A stretch of DNA of 64,000 nt. Origin: Calditrichia bacterium (GTDB taxonomy: Bacteria > Calditrichota > Calditrichia > RBG-13-44-9 > J075). A model generated the notes under the pieces. That model searched no databases. It saw only the letters and a list, made by a program, of their open reading frames with translations, and was not told the DNA's origin. This document shows positions 17,933-26,217 of the stretch, one piece after another (position 1 is the stretch's first letter; every line of letters begins with the position of its first letter). The DNA is taken from contig JANQQU010000029.1 in assembly GCA_028284905.1 (NCBI GenBank), forward strand, positions 62,001 through 126,000, in the 5' to 3' direction. A program made the translations under genes and the position numbers.

Positions 17933-18508
17933 TTAAGGGATTGGTTTTAGCACCAATACGGTATTACCGCCGAGAGTCATCGTAATATGATCAACCTCTT
18001 CCCGCGCTAAATTCAGACTGTTTTCTCCCTTCCAAAAGTCTTCAGTGTAGGCGGCGTTCTGCGATTGCGGGTTTTTCATGCCGATCGTTGACCAAAAGTT
18101 AGTAGGCAGCTCCAGGTTCAGTTCTACAGATTTTTTCGGGGAAATATTCCCAGCCGACGCATACTTAAACGGATCCCCTTTTAACAAGCGGTACTCTTCA
18201 TCTTTGGTGGTTCGAATAATGTATTCATCGCGGTCAAAGCTTAGCTGGAGCGGATAGGTATCCATATTGGTTATCTTGATCAGCAGGTAATTTTCCCGGA
18301 ATTCAGCATAAGCATAGATGGATGGATTCATCTCCGGACTGCTCCGATACTTCACACCTTCCTGGGCAGAATAGGAAACAATCTGAAACTGTTCGGCATT
18401 TTCCGGTTTCATCGCTATCCCGAAGAAGTCATCCACCGTTGCCGGAGAGCAAGCGACGCCAAAAATGATTGGTAATAAAAAGGTGAGTGTTTTTCTCAGT
18501 GATTTCAT
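17933..18508 (-). CDS. Lipoprotein of unknown function
   Basis: The product is 191 residues long with the signal MKSLRKTLTFLLPIIFGVAC (lipobox Cys 20). The mature part is rich in beta strands: YLLIKITNMDTYPLQLSF and VELNLELP suggest an Ig-like or beta-sandwich fold with alternating tyrosines. No enzymatic motif is seen and no family was recognised. GAGGGG sits close to the ATG. It lies 63 bases downstream of the S1/P1-type nuclease gene and could be cotranscribed. Confidence 0.65.
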   Translation of the reverse strand: MKSLRKTLTFLLPIIFGVACSPATVDDFFGIAMKPENAEQFQIVSYSAQEGVKYRSSPEMNPSIYAYAEFRENYLLIKITNMDTYPLQLSFDRDEYIIRTTKDEEYRLLKGDPFKYASAGNISPKKSVELNLELPTNFWSTIGMKNPQSQNAAYTEDFWKGENSLNLAREEVDHITMTLGGNTVLVLKPIP

Positions 18509-18571
18509 ATCCCCTCGTTTCTTTTAGTGAATTTCCAGTAAGACATCCGTATTACCCTGGCAAGTTATCGA

Positions 18572-19687
18572 TTACCTTACCAGCACCATTTTCTTCGTTT
18601 GCACGAATTTCTTACCTACGTGCAATCTGTAAAAATAGATGCCACTGCTTGCATTTGCGGCATGCCAGGTATATTTATAGGTGCCTGCCGTTAAGTTTTC
18701 CGACGCCAGAGTAGCGACCGTTTGCCCCAGCGGATTGAGAATCTGCAAAGTAACTTTTGCGGATTTCGGAATTGAAAATTCGATATGAGTTGTGGGATTG
18801 AAGGGATTGGGATAGGCATCTGCCAACAGATATCCCATCGCCTGGTAATCCTCCAGCGAAAGCCCCAGGGGATCCGGATCGTTGGCATTCTCCCAGGCTG
18901 TTCGCCAGATACTGGCCAGATTTAATATGGAATAATGCATCGTAATAATGGTGAGCTGTTCAAGTTCCTGCCACATAATATTATAGTAAGTGGATCCAAA
19001 GCCGGGATCCTGCGAACGGGCGAGATCGTCGGCAATCATCACACTATCGACATAAGGATAAATTTCCCCGATGTAATAAAACACGGAATCGAGCACATTT
19101 TCCCAGTGCCTGCCCATTCCCGCCGGCAGGGGCATTTGGGAGAGGTTTTGATTTACCATCGTTGTTTCATAGCGGGAATGGATGCCGTTATTTCCGGTCA
19201 GTTGTCCGTTATAGTTTAAAGTGAGATGTAAAGGCTGGCTGGCATCAGCAACGTAATGCCCCAATTCGGCGGCGACCTGCCAGGCGTCATCCCATTGCTT
19301 TGCGGCCATTAGGGCAGTTAAGCTATCTGTCCACTCATCGATAACCCAGGGCACCGTGCCGTTCCCCTCCACGATGCTCAGGCTGTAGAGAGAAACCAGA
19401 CTATCCATATTATGTGGCAGCGTGCCGTTAAAGAACTCCGGATAGTAATCGATATCAATGTAGTGATAAAACCCCGGCTGCGGGTCCGTATCCGGATCCA
19501 CGGCGTGATTTCGTAAAAAGCTGCGCTTCGCCTGGAAAAAGTCCATCTCCGGCGGCAGGTAATCCACGGCGTGTTCGTTGATGTAGCGATGCCCCTGCCA
19601 GCCCCATTCAGCATGGTGATGTTGTGCGAATAATGGCAGGCATAAAAACAGCATAATCAGTATAATCTTATTCAATTGAAATCTCAT
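18572..19687 (-). CDS. Secreted S1/P1-type zinc nuclease or phospholipase C-like enzyme with type IX sorting tail
   Basis: A signal peptide (to about residue 21) is followed by WGWQGHRYINEHAV, then NHAVDPD, FYHYIDIDYYPE and LGHYVADASQPLHL. This spacing of Trp, His and Asp ligands is that of the S1/P1 nuclease and zinc phospholipase C fold with three zinc ions. The last 85 residues are a FlgD-like Ig domain beginning YPNPFNPTTHIEFSIP and ending FVQTKKMVLVR, a type A sorting signal that directs export by the type IX system in this group. The enzyme would degrade single-stranded nucleic acid or phospholipid outside the cell, possibly for phosphate. Confidence 0.82.
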   Translation of the reverse strand: MRFQLNKIILIMLFLCLPLFAQHHHAEWGWQGHRYINEHAVDYLPPEMDFFQAKRSFLRNHAVDPDTDPQPGFYHYIDIDYYPEFFNGTLPHNMDSLVSLYSLSIVEGNGTVPWVIDEWTDSLTALMAAKQWDDAWQVAAELGHYVADASQPLHLTLNYNGQLTGNNGIHSRYETTMVNQNLSQMPLPAGMGRHWENVLDSVFYYIGEIYPYVDSVMIADDLARSQDPGFGSTYYNIMWQELEQLTIITMHYSILNLASIWRTAWENANDPDPLGLSLEDYQAMGYLLADAYPNPFNPTTHIEFSIPKSAKVTLQILNPLGQTVATLASENLTAGTYKYTWHAANASSGIYFYRLHVGKKFVQTKKMVLVR

Positions 19688-19737
19688 CGTTATGGGTAAT
19701 CATTTTTACGTCCCTGGCAATTACGCAACAAGGTTCA

Positions 19738-20235
19738 TCAAAACCACATGCGATCCAGCCCGGCAGCGCGACGCGCATCGGCCAGCTGCCCACGGTGCAT
19801 ATACCAATGGTCTGCAACAAATTGCAGGCAGCGGCGATAGGTGCCGAAAATATCGCCAACATCTTTCGGGTAATTTCTGCTAACTTTGTCCAAATCTGCT
19901 TCGCTGAAATCGGCAAGTAATGCAATAGTCGCAGTACGCATTTCACGACATTTCGCCAGCACGCTTTCGAATGGCGGGTAATCGCTGCGTTCCCCGGAAA
20001 CATCCTTCCCGTCGAAAACGGTTTCCCAATCTGCCAGCGGATTTACTTCCCCAAGCATAAATTTCCGGATTACCAGTCCTTCGATATAGGCGAGATGCCC
20101 CAGCACCCAAAGTGTATGCCCACCACCACGTGGCGTTGGAAAAACCAGGCAATGTGCCTGCATCTCTTCGATACGTGCCAGCACCCGTTCTGCACTTTTC
20201 TCCAGGTTGTCACGAATTAGCTCGATGGATTGCAT
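19738..20235 (-). CDS. DinB/YfiT-like four-helix protein
   Basis: The start was chosen where GGAG lies 9 bases before ATG, giving MQSIELIRDNLEKSAERVL; the longer frame would overlap the oxidoreductase gene by 53 bases. About 165 residues form the four-helix bundle of the DinB family. Metal-ligand histidines fit TLWVLGHLAYIEGL and DHWYMHRGQLADARRA near the C-terminus. Members are thiol transferases or unknown metalloenzymes, often induced by stress. It follows the molybdopterin oxidoreductase gene on the same strand. Confidence 0.77.
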   Translation of the reverse strand: MQSIELIRDNLEKSAERVLARIEEMQAHCLVFPTPRGGGHTLWVLGHLAYIEGLVIRKFMLGEVNPLADWETVFDGKDVSGERSDYPPFESVLAKCREMRTATIALLADFSEADLDKVSRNYPKDVGDIFGTYRRCLQFVADHWYMHRGQLADARRAAGLDRMWF

Positions 20236-20296
20236 TTCAACATCTCCGGCTTCACCATAATTTCTCCTGTCATAATAACGGATAATGGCAAGATTG

Positions 20297-22588
20297 CTAT
20301 ATCGCCTGAACCCGCACCGGAACAAATTTGTGATAAGGCGTTTTCGCAATTGGATCGCAATGATCGCCCGTGGTCAGCAGATTAATACTCGGACCATTCT
20401 GCAGGATGGTATCCGGATTTTCCGCGTCCGGGTACTGCTGCCCGTAGCCATGCGGCAGGGAAACATAGCCGGGAAGCATGCTCTCATCAAACTGCACCCG
20501 CACTTCTATGGCACCGGTCTTCGATTCGCAACGGGCGAGGATGCCGTCACTCAGTCCGGCCTTTTCACCGTCAGCAGGATGAATACGCAGCGCGCCCTCT
20601 TTGTCATTCCGGCGCCAATCCGGATCGCGATAGATTTGGTTCGCATTATAGGAACGGCGCTCTCCGGCAGCCAGGATCAGTGGGAAGGCTTCTGTTAATG
20701 GCGTCGACTCCGATTGCAATGCCTTCATCTCTGCGAACAGTTCAGCGATTTCCAGATGAATTTTGCCGTCCTTATGGCGCACCAATTCCCATACTTCCTC
20801 ATAGGTATGGGTACTGAGGGGCACGGCGGTGCCGGCAGTGATGATGTTATCGAAAAGCGCTTCTCCGAGCATATGTTTCTTGCCTGAATATCCCGCCCGC
20901 CGAACCTGTTTCGTATAGCGATTGGCATAAAAACGGGCAGTTGCCCAAAGCACCGCCGCGGATTGTTTTCCTTCTGGAAGCACTTTTCCCAGGGTTTTAT
21001 AGAGTATTGCCGCCGCATAATTTTTCCACTGCGGACGCAACGCCAGGGTAATGCCCAACGCTTTTGGGAAGAGATCCAGCTTAGGATAGCGCCGCTGCAT
21101 TTTTGCCGCAGTTTCCAATAGCGGGAAGCGTTTAGGCAGCAGTCCCATCGCGCTGACTAAACGCTGATAGATTTCCGGTTCCGGCAGGGTATCACCTTCC
21201 CGCTCAATAATCGCATCCCGGAAGTGAAAATAATTAGTGGGGAAACTTAGGGTGAAGAAGGTCGCCTCTGCTTTTTCAAATTGGGTGCTGGCCGGCAGGA
21301 TGTAGTCCGCCAGCGCGGCAGTTTCGGACATGGCCACGTCCACAACAACCAGCAGGTCGAGCTTAGCGAAAGCCTTGCGATAGGCCTGGGTATCTGCCGC
21401 TGTTTGCATCGGATTGGCGCTATCGACAAAAACTGCTCGCACCCGCTCCGGATGATCGGTATCGATTTCCGCCGGGAGAATATTGGGGGGAAAGAGTTTG
21501 CTGATCTCTTTCATACCGGTTACCCGGGTTCGAACGCCACCGTCTTCCGGCTCCTTTGAATGCCCGATCAAGGCAACAAACTGGGTATGGAGATTATTAC
21601 AGCCTTCCTTTCCAAAATTACCGGTTATCAGAAAAAGGAGTTTTTCCAAATAACAGTTCAGGGTGCTGTGCAGGCTCTGCTCCAACCCAAGATCGTGGCG
21701 AGTACAGCCCCGCTCGGCCGCTGCAAGTCCACGGGCAACTTTTTCGACCAGCGCCACATCGACGCCGGCGCGCTCAGCATAATCGGTAATAGAGACAGAT
21801 TTCAATATCTCAAATAGCGCTTCGTGACCGTTGGTATGTTTTTCGAGGAAATCCGTATCGGCCAATCCTTCCTGAACAATGACGCCCAGCAGCGCCATCA
21901 GTAAAAAAGCATCACTACCCGGTTTCACCGGAATGTGGATGTCCGCCATTTCCGCTGTTCGGGTGCGACGCGGATCGACTACAACCAGGGTTCTGTTGGG
22001 GTCTTTGGCGATCTGTTTCAGCACCTGACGGGCCTGTGGAAATCCATGAGATTGCCAGGGGTTGGTGCCAAGGAGGATTGCATAATCCGCATGCTCAATT
22101 CCCTCGGTAACATGGCAGGTCTGCCGCCCGAATAGTTTCCCGTTCACCCAAAAATCGCCGGTCTTTTCCTGGGCGAGAGAATTGTAAATGTAGGGCGTTT
22201 TCAAGGCTGCCCGAAAGGCACTGGCATAAGCGCCGGGTAAGTGATTGCCCTGGCCGCCGCCGCCATAGTAGGCAATGCTGTGCCCACCATAAGTATCGCG
22301 AAGATGGGTCAACTTTTCGGCGATTTCCGAAATAGCTGTATCCCAGTCAATCGTCTCAAACGAACCATCCGCTTTCCGGCGCATTGGCTGCTTTACCCGT
22401 GAGGCATGGTGTTGATAATAGTTCAGGCGAGCGGCTTTCTGGCATAAATATCCTTCCGATACCGGATGATTTTTATCCCCGCGAATCCGCTTGAATTGCC
22501 GACCGTCGAATTCGATTTCAATACCACAATTGATACTGCAAAGAATACAGGCTGTGGCATGCCAATTCTGCTCAACACCGTTTTTCAT
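20297..22588 (-). CDS. Molybdopterin oxidoreductase, formate-dehydrogenase/nitrate-reductase superfamily
   Basis: The 763-residue protein opens with CILCSINCGIEIEF and GYLCQKA, the cysteine pattern of an N-terminal [4Fe-4S] cluster, then has the Mo-bis-MGD domains (LVVVDPRRTRTAEMAD, VVVDVAMSETAALADYILP) and a C-terminal barrel (YVSLPHGYGQQ). There is no Tat signal, so it is cytoplasmic. At the place where NapA has the Mo-binding Cys, this protein reads NSLAQEKTGDFWV with no Cys or Sec, so its Mo ligand and substrate are unclear. No partner subunit is adjacent. AAGGA and AGGA precede the start. Confidence 0.84.
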   Translation of the reverse strand: MKNGVEQNWHATACILCSINCGIEIEFDGRQFKRIRGDKNHPVSEGYLCQKAARLNYYQHHASRVKQPMRRKADGSFETIDWDTAISEIAEKLTHLRDTYGGHSIAYYGGGGQGNHLPGAYASAFRAALKTPYIYNSLAQEKTGDFWVNGKLFGRQTCHVTEGIEHADYAILLGTNPWQSHGFPQARQVLKQIAKDPNRTLVVVDPRRTRTAEMADIHIPVKPGSDAFLLMALLGVIVQEGLADTDFLEKHTNGHEALFEILKSVSITDYAERAGVDVALVEKVARGLAAAERGCTRHDLGLEQSLHSTLNCYLEKLLFLITGNFGKEGCNNLHTQFVALIGHSKEPEDGGVRTRVTGMKEISKLFPPNILPAEIDTDHPERVRAVFVDSANPMQTAADTQAYRKAFAKLDLLVVVDVAMSETAALADYILPASTQFEKAEATFFTLSFPTNYFHFRDAIIEREGDTLPEPEIYQRLVSAMGLLPKRFPLLETAAKMQRRYPKLDLFPKALGITLALRPQWKNYAAAILYKTLGKVLPEGKQSAAVLWATARFYANRYTKQVRRAGYSGKKHMLGEALFDNIITAGTAVPLSTHTYEEVWELVRHKDGKIHLEIAELFAEMKALQSESTPLTEAFPLILAAGERRSYNANQIYRDPDWRRNDKEGALRIHPADGEKAGLSDGILARCESKTGAIEVRVQFDESMLPGYVSLPHGYGQQYPDAENPDTILQNGPSINLLTTGDHCDPIAKTPYHKFVPVRVQAI

Positions 22589-22615
22589 ATATATCCTGTT
22601 CCTTATTGATATTTC

Positions 22616-23137
22616 TTATTCCGGAATATATTTCCGGCCAAAGCGCAGCAGCATGCTCTGCACGCTACCATCCCCTGCGCGGGTAACAATATACAGCCGA
22701 TCATACTCATTAGCTTCGTTAATTTCCCCGCCGGGCGCTCCCCCGAGCAATTCTGCCATCACCGGGGTAGTATTGCTATGCCCCACCACCAGATGACGTC
22801 CACCAATTTCCCGCAACTTTTTCGCCAGCGCGGGCAGGTCTCGCGGATTATATAATGCCACTTCAAGCCCCAGTGCGGCAGCTGTGGGCGCAGCCGTATT
22901 CCGGGTGCGAATATAATCGGAGCTATGAATGTATTCAATGCCCGCATCCTTGAGCATCTCGGCCAAAAGCGTCGCACGTTCCTGACCGGCTTCGGATAAT
23001 TCCGGATCTTTACTGGCATCGACCTTCTCGCCATGACGTACCAGAAAAACCGTTAGCGGCTGCTCTTCTGAACTACAGCTAATGAGTGGCAATAAAAAAA
23101 CTGAGAGAAGAAAAACTCTCACGATCAACTTTTTCAT
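22616..23137 (-). CDS. Histidine phosphatase (phosphoglycerate mutase fold) lipoprotein
   Basis: The start was placed at ATG with AAAGGA 6 bases upstream, giving MKKLIVRVFLLSVFLLPLISC, a lipoprotein signal. The mature part, about 150 residues, has FLVRHGEK (catalytic His), a conserved Arg in HSSDYIRTRNTA and the second His in LVVGHSNTT. This is the SixA/PGM branch of small phosphatases, here anchored to a membrane facing the periplasm. Its substrate is not known. It follows the DUF3500 gene by 51 bases. Confidence 0.84.
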   Translation of the reverse strand: MKKLIVRVFLLSVFLLPLISCSSEEQPLTVFLVRHGEKVDASKDPELSEAGQERATLLAEMLKDAGIEYIHSSDYIRTRNTAAPTAAALGLEVALYNPRDLPALAKKLREIGGRHLVVGHSNTTPVMAELLGGAPGGEINEANEYDRLYIVTRAGDGSVQSMLLRFGRKYIPE

Positions 23138-23188
23138 GCTGCTTTCCTTTACAAGATCGATTTGCGATACTGGTAATTCGAGCACAAT

Positions 23189-24394
23189 TTAATGCGGATG
23201 TTTCTCGAGATGCTGCCGCAGTAAATCCTTGCCATAATCATTACCATTCGGCGTTCTTACTACCGTGTGGATATGGTTTCGTGTCGGCAAACCACTTCCC
23301 TCCCGTGGCATGCCGATTGGGCGCTGGTGATCAAACTCGACTAAAACGACCGGACTGTGGATTCGATAGTAGAAAACCGCATCCTCAGATGTTTCTCCCA
23401 CCCAGGCAAACCAGGTATTGTCAATATGGGCAAACACTTCCTCCATTTTTACCTGCTGATGCCCTTCCCGCATATTGCCAACATACAAGGCAACCAGGCT
23501 TAGTAATTGCGCTTTTTCCGCATCGGATAATTCACTAACTGCTAATCCTTCATAATCGATCGTTACGTTGTCTTTAAACGCTTCCGTGCGATTATTGCTC
23601 TTCACTTTCCGGTTGGAAATCGTCGCTGCTTTTTGATGTTCCGCGGATAAAGCGCGCATAAATGCCAGGCCGAAATTCTGCTCGTCCTGAAAGAGAACAT
23701 TTCCTTTATACTTCCCGCTGTTTGTGAAAACCGGCTCCGCTCCCATGAACACCGGGGACATTACCACCTGGTCTCCCAGCAGAAAATAATTGATCACCAA
23801 ATGATGACCATCCATCTGCCATCCCCAGGGCTCATTCTCGGCAGGTGTTCCCATTATCGTCAGGAAATACAGTTCTTCATCATAGTCCGGATTACCATTT
23901 TTAACTTCTCGCAGGGTCTGGTCCGTCTTCATAATGTCTTTACTGAGCTTTAGTCCCTTTGCACTTAAGGACTGCGCCATTAGCGCAAAAGCAGCTTCCT
24001 TCTGCGCGGCGTTTAGCTCCTTCAGACTAACGCCCTGTCTTTCGTAAATGCCATTGTCTACGTTGGACCACTTCCGCCATTCATCGTCGTCAACCGCAAA
24101 AATTGTTCGCTGCTGCTGTTCTTTGGAAAGGCTGTTCAAAAATGCCGCAGCAGCCTCCTGGATCTGTTCGGTAGAAACACCGGTCGCCTGCAAGGGGAAC
24201 AAATTCAGAACTTTCCCCGCACTGGTCTCTATGCCCCGGTATGGCTCCGCCAGCGCATCACTTTGCATACCGACAAAATAGGTTTTTGCCGCGCCTTCTA
24301 TAATTGTCTCCTGATAAAACCAGGCAACAGTTATCAACAAAACGATTATGCCCGAAAAATACGCCAGCCACTTTTTAAGTTTTGATTTTTTCAT
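23189..24394 (-). CDS. DUF3500 family protein with N-terminal membrane anchor
   Basis: The protein has about 401 residues from the internal ATG MKKSKLKKWLAYF, which starts a positively charged N-terminus with one helix (about 9-28). The hallmark of DUF3500 is clear: EPWGWQMDGHHLVINY followed by PVFMGAEP, and a later GLPTRNHIHTVVR. The conserved His residues could bind a metal, but no activity is established for the family. The bulk would be periplasmic. A start 11 codons earlier is possible; neither has a strong ribosome site. Confidence 0.76.
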   Translation of the reverse strand: MKKSKLKKWLAYFSGIIVLLITVAWFYQETIIEGAAKTYFVGMQSDALAEPYRGIETSAGKVLNLFPLQATGVSTEQIQEAAAAFLNSLSKEQQQRTIFAVDDDEWRKWSNVDNGIYERQGVSLKELNAAQKEAAFALMAQSLSAKGLKLSKDIMKTDQTLREVKNGNPDYDEELYFLTIMGTPAENEPWGWQMDGHHLVINYFLLGDQVVMSPVFMGAEPVFTNSGKYKGNVLFQDEQNFGLAFMRALSAEHQKAATISNRKVKSNNRTEAFKDNVTIDYEGLAVSELSDAEKAQLLSLVALYVGNMREGHQQVKMEEVFAHIDNTWFAWVGETSEDAVFYYRIHSPVVLVEFDHQRPIGMPREGSGLPTRNHIHTVVRTPNGNDYGKDLLRQHLEKHPH

Positions 24395-24496
24395 CGGTAG
24401 GTATAAGTCCTGTCTTTTCAGTCTCATGGATGGTTTTACGAAAAGCTGCGGGTGAAAGACAGTACGAATTTTTTACGAATTATCCAATCAGTCAGC

Positions 24497-24898
24497 TCAT
24501 TCCAACAAAAAGACCATTTCCATATCACTCCAGTTTGCTCCTGACTGCCGGTTTGGCAGCTGGCGTTGGCAGGGATCGGTCTCCCGCCACCAACGCTGCG
24601 TTTCCGGGTCATTGGCGATTTGCTCCATGTCAGCTTCAAAATCTTCACCGACGTATTCGAAATAACTAAAGAGATATTTCTTTCCTTCGATTTCGGTAAT
24701 GTAAATCGAGTAGTTACGGATATTGGATTTCCGGATACGTTCAATTACCGTCGGCCAGGCGTTCGCATGCAGCTCCCGGTAGTATTGCTCTTTTTCCGGT
24801 TTCAGGCCAATTACCGAACCAAAGCGTTTTATGGGGAGTGATGATGCTGTTTCCGGATCGGGATTAGTGGGGCCGTATTGGGGTTTTGTTTTACTCAT
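24497..24898 (-). CDS. L-rhamnose mutarotase family protein
   Basis: The 133-residue product has the family pattern LKPEKEQYYRELHANAWPTV, then NIRNYSIYITE, a FSYFEYVG strand and QRWWRETDPCQ. Those are the active-site Tyr and His positions of RhaM-type mutarotases, which interconvert alpha and beta L-rhamnose (and related 6-deoxy sugars). It is about 25 residues longer at the N-terminus than classical RhaM (about 104). Its neighbours are not sugar genes, so the sugar is uncertain; a fucosidase occurs at 16-18 kb. Confidence 0.8.
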   Translation of the reverse strand: MSKTKPQYGPTNPDPETASSLPIKRFGSVIGLKPEKEQYYRELHANAWPTVIERIRKSNIRNYSIYITEIEGKKYLFSYFEYVGEDFEADMEQIANDPETQRWWRETDPCQRQLPNRQSGANWSDMEMVFLLE

Positions 24899-24963
24899 AT
24901 GTCGTCGCCCTTTCCGGACAGCAAATTCGGGAATCGGTAGAGAAGAAACGGCCGCTCGATCAA

Positions 24964-26184
24964 TTATTTTTCACGATACCGGACCCGGCCCATTTCAATG
25001 GGAATAGCAATTTTCACCAGCATGGTAAATATGAATAATCCCATCGCCCAGATGCCGGCAGTTACGCCCAGCTCCACCCAGGTCGGAGTATATTCAACCA
25101 CTTTTCCCCATGGGCCCGGAATAAAACCGGGGATGATCAATCCCATCCCTTTTTCAATCCAAATGGCAATAAAAAGAGTGCCACAAGCAATATAAAGCAG
25201 CGAAAGATTTTTACGGAGGCGATGAATCGTCAACACTGCGGTGGCAACGACATTCATGATAATGGCGGTCCAGATCCAGGGAATCAAACCGGTGTGTCCA
25301 TCCAAGCCAAAGAAAAGATAAACCGCACTTTGGCTGTGATGCGTCGGGGCATAAAACTCCTTGAAGATCTCCGAGCCAAGCATTACCAGGTTAATCTGAG
25401 CAGCGACCGTAACAACCATTGCGATCTTCCCAATGGTCACATCTTCTACCCAATAGTCGGTAAATTTCCGGATAACCCCGAGGGTGATAATGATTAGCGC
25501 CGGCCCTGCCGCAAAAGCAGATGCTAAAAAACGTGGGCCGAGCAGCGACGAGTTCCAGAATGGCCGGGAAGGCAATCCCGCATAAAGAAATGCAGTAACC
25601 AGGTGAATGGCAACCGCCCAAAATACTGAGAGAACAATCCCCGGTAAATAGACGTTTTTGTTCGGTTCCTTCCCCCGATAGTGGGCAAATAAAATGTAAA
25701 ACGGAATGGTCAAATTAAGAAAAAGATAACCGTTTAGAACAATGACATCCCAGGCAAGCATCGAACTCGGCCAATTAAAAACCCCGATAATCGGAATAAG
25801 ATGCCAGGCGCGAGCCGGGCCGCCCAGATCGACTGTTACAAAAGCCAGGCACATAATCAGCGCCGCAACGGCGAGACCTTCTCCAATCAACACAGCTCGC
25901 GAAAAGTCAAAATCTTTCAGAATATAAGCCGGCAGCACCAGCATCACCGCTGCGGCGGCAACACCGACCAGAAAGGTAAAGTTTGAAATATACAATCCCC
26001 AACTCACCCGGTCACTCATCCCGGTGACAACGAGTCCTTCATTTAGCTGCACTGAGTAGGCATACACCCCGAATAACATCACAAATGTCAGTGCCGCCAT
26101 CCACAAATGATACGCCAGTCTGCCATGTGTGACGGAGCTAAGCCCGTCCTTAAAAAAACCAATCAACACCGGGAATGTTTTCAT
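24964..26184 (-). CDS. NrfD/PsrC-type membrane subunit of a quinone-linked respiratory complex
   Basis: The 406-residue protein has about ten transmembrane helices and the NrfD/PsrC/HmcC signature: GLYISNFTFLVGVAAAAVML near the start, then WDVIVLNGYLFLN and TAFLYAGLPSRPFWNSSLL. Such subunits exchange electrons between menaquinol and a periplasmic iron-sulfur partner. It directly follows the ferredoxin gene (33 bases) at the end of the nitrate-reductase operon. It probably oxidises quinol in place of the missing NapC (inference from gene order). GGA is 7 bases before the ATG. Confidence 0.86.
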   Translation of the reverse strand: MKTFPVLIGFFKDGLSSVTHGRLAYHLWMAALTFVMLFGVYAYSVQLNEGLVVTGMSDRVSWGLYISNFTFLVGVAAAAVMLVLPAYILKDFDFSRAVLIGEGLAVAALIMCLAFVTVDLGGPARAWHLIPIIGVFNWPSSMLAWDVIVLNGYLFLNLTIPFYILFAHYRGKEPNKNVYLPGIVLSVFWAVAIHLVTAFLYAGLPSRPFWNSSLLGPRFLASAFAAGPALIIITLGVIRKFTDYWVEDVTIGKIAMVVTVAAQINLVMLGSEIFKEFYAPTHHSQSAVYLFFGLDGHTGLIPWIWTAIIMNVVATAVLTIHRLRKNLSLLYIACGTLFIAIWIEKGMGLIIPGFIPGPWGKVVEYTPTWVELGVTAGIWAMGLFIFTMLVKIAIPIEMGRVRYREK

Positions 26185-26217
26185 TATACGTCCATTAAAT
26201 TTAGTCGCGCAATTTCT

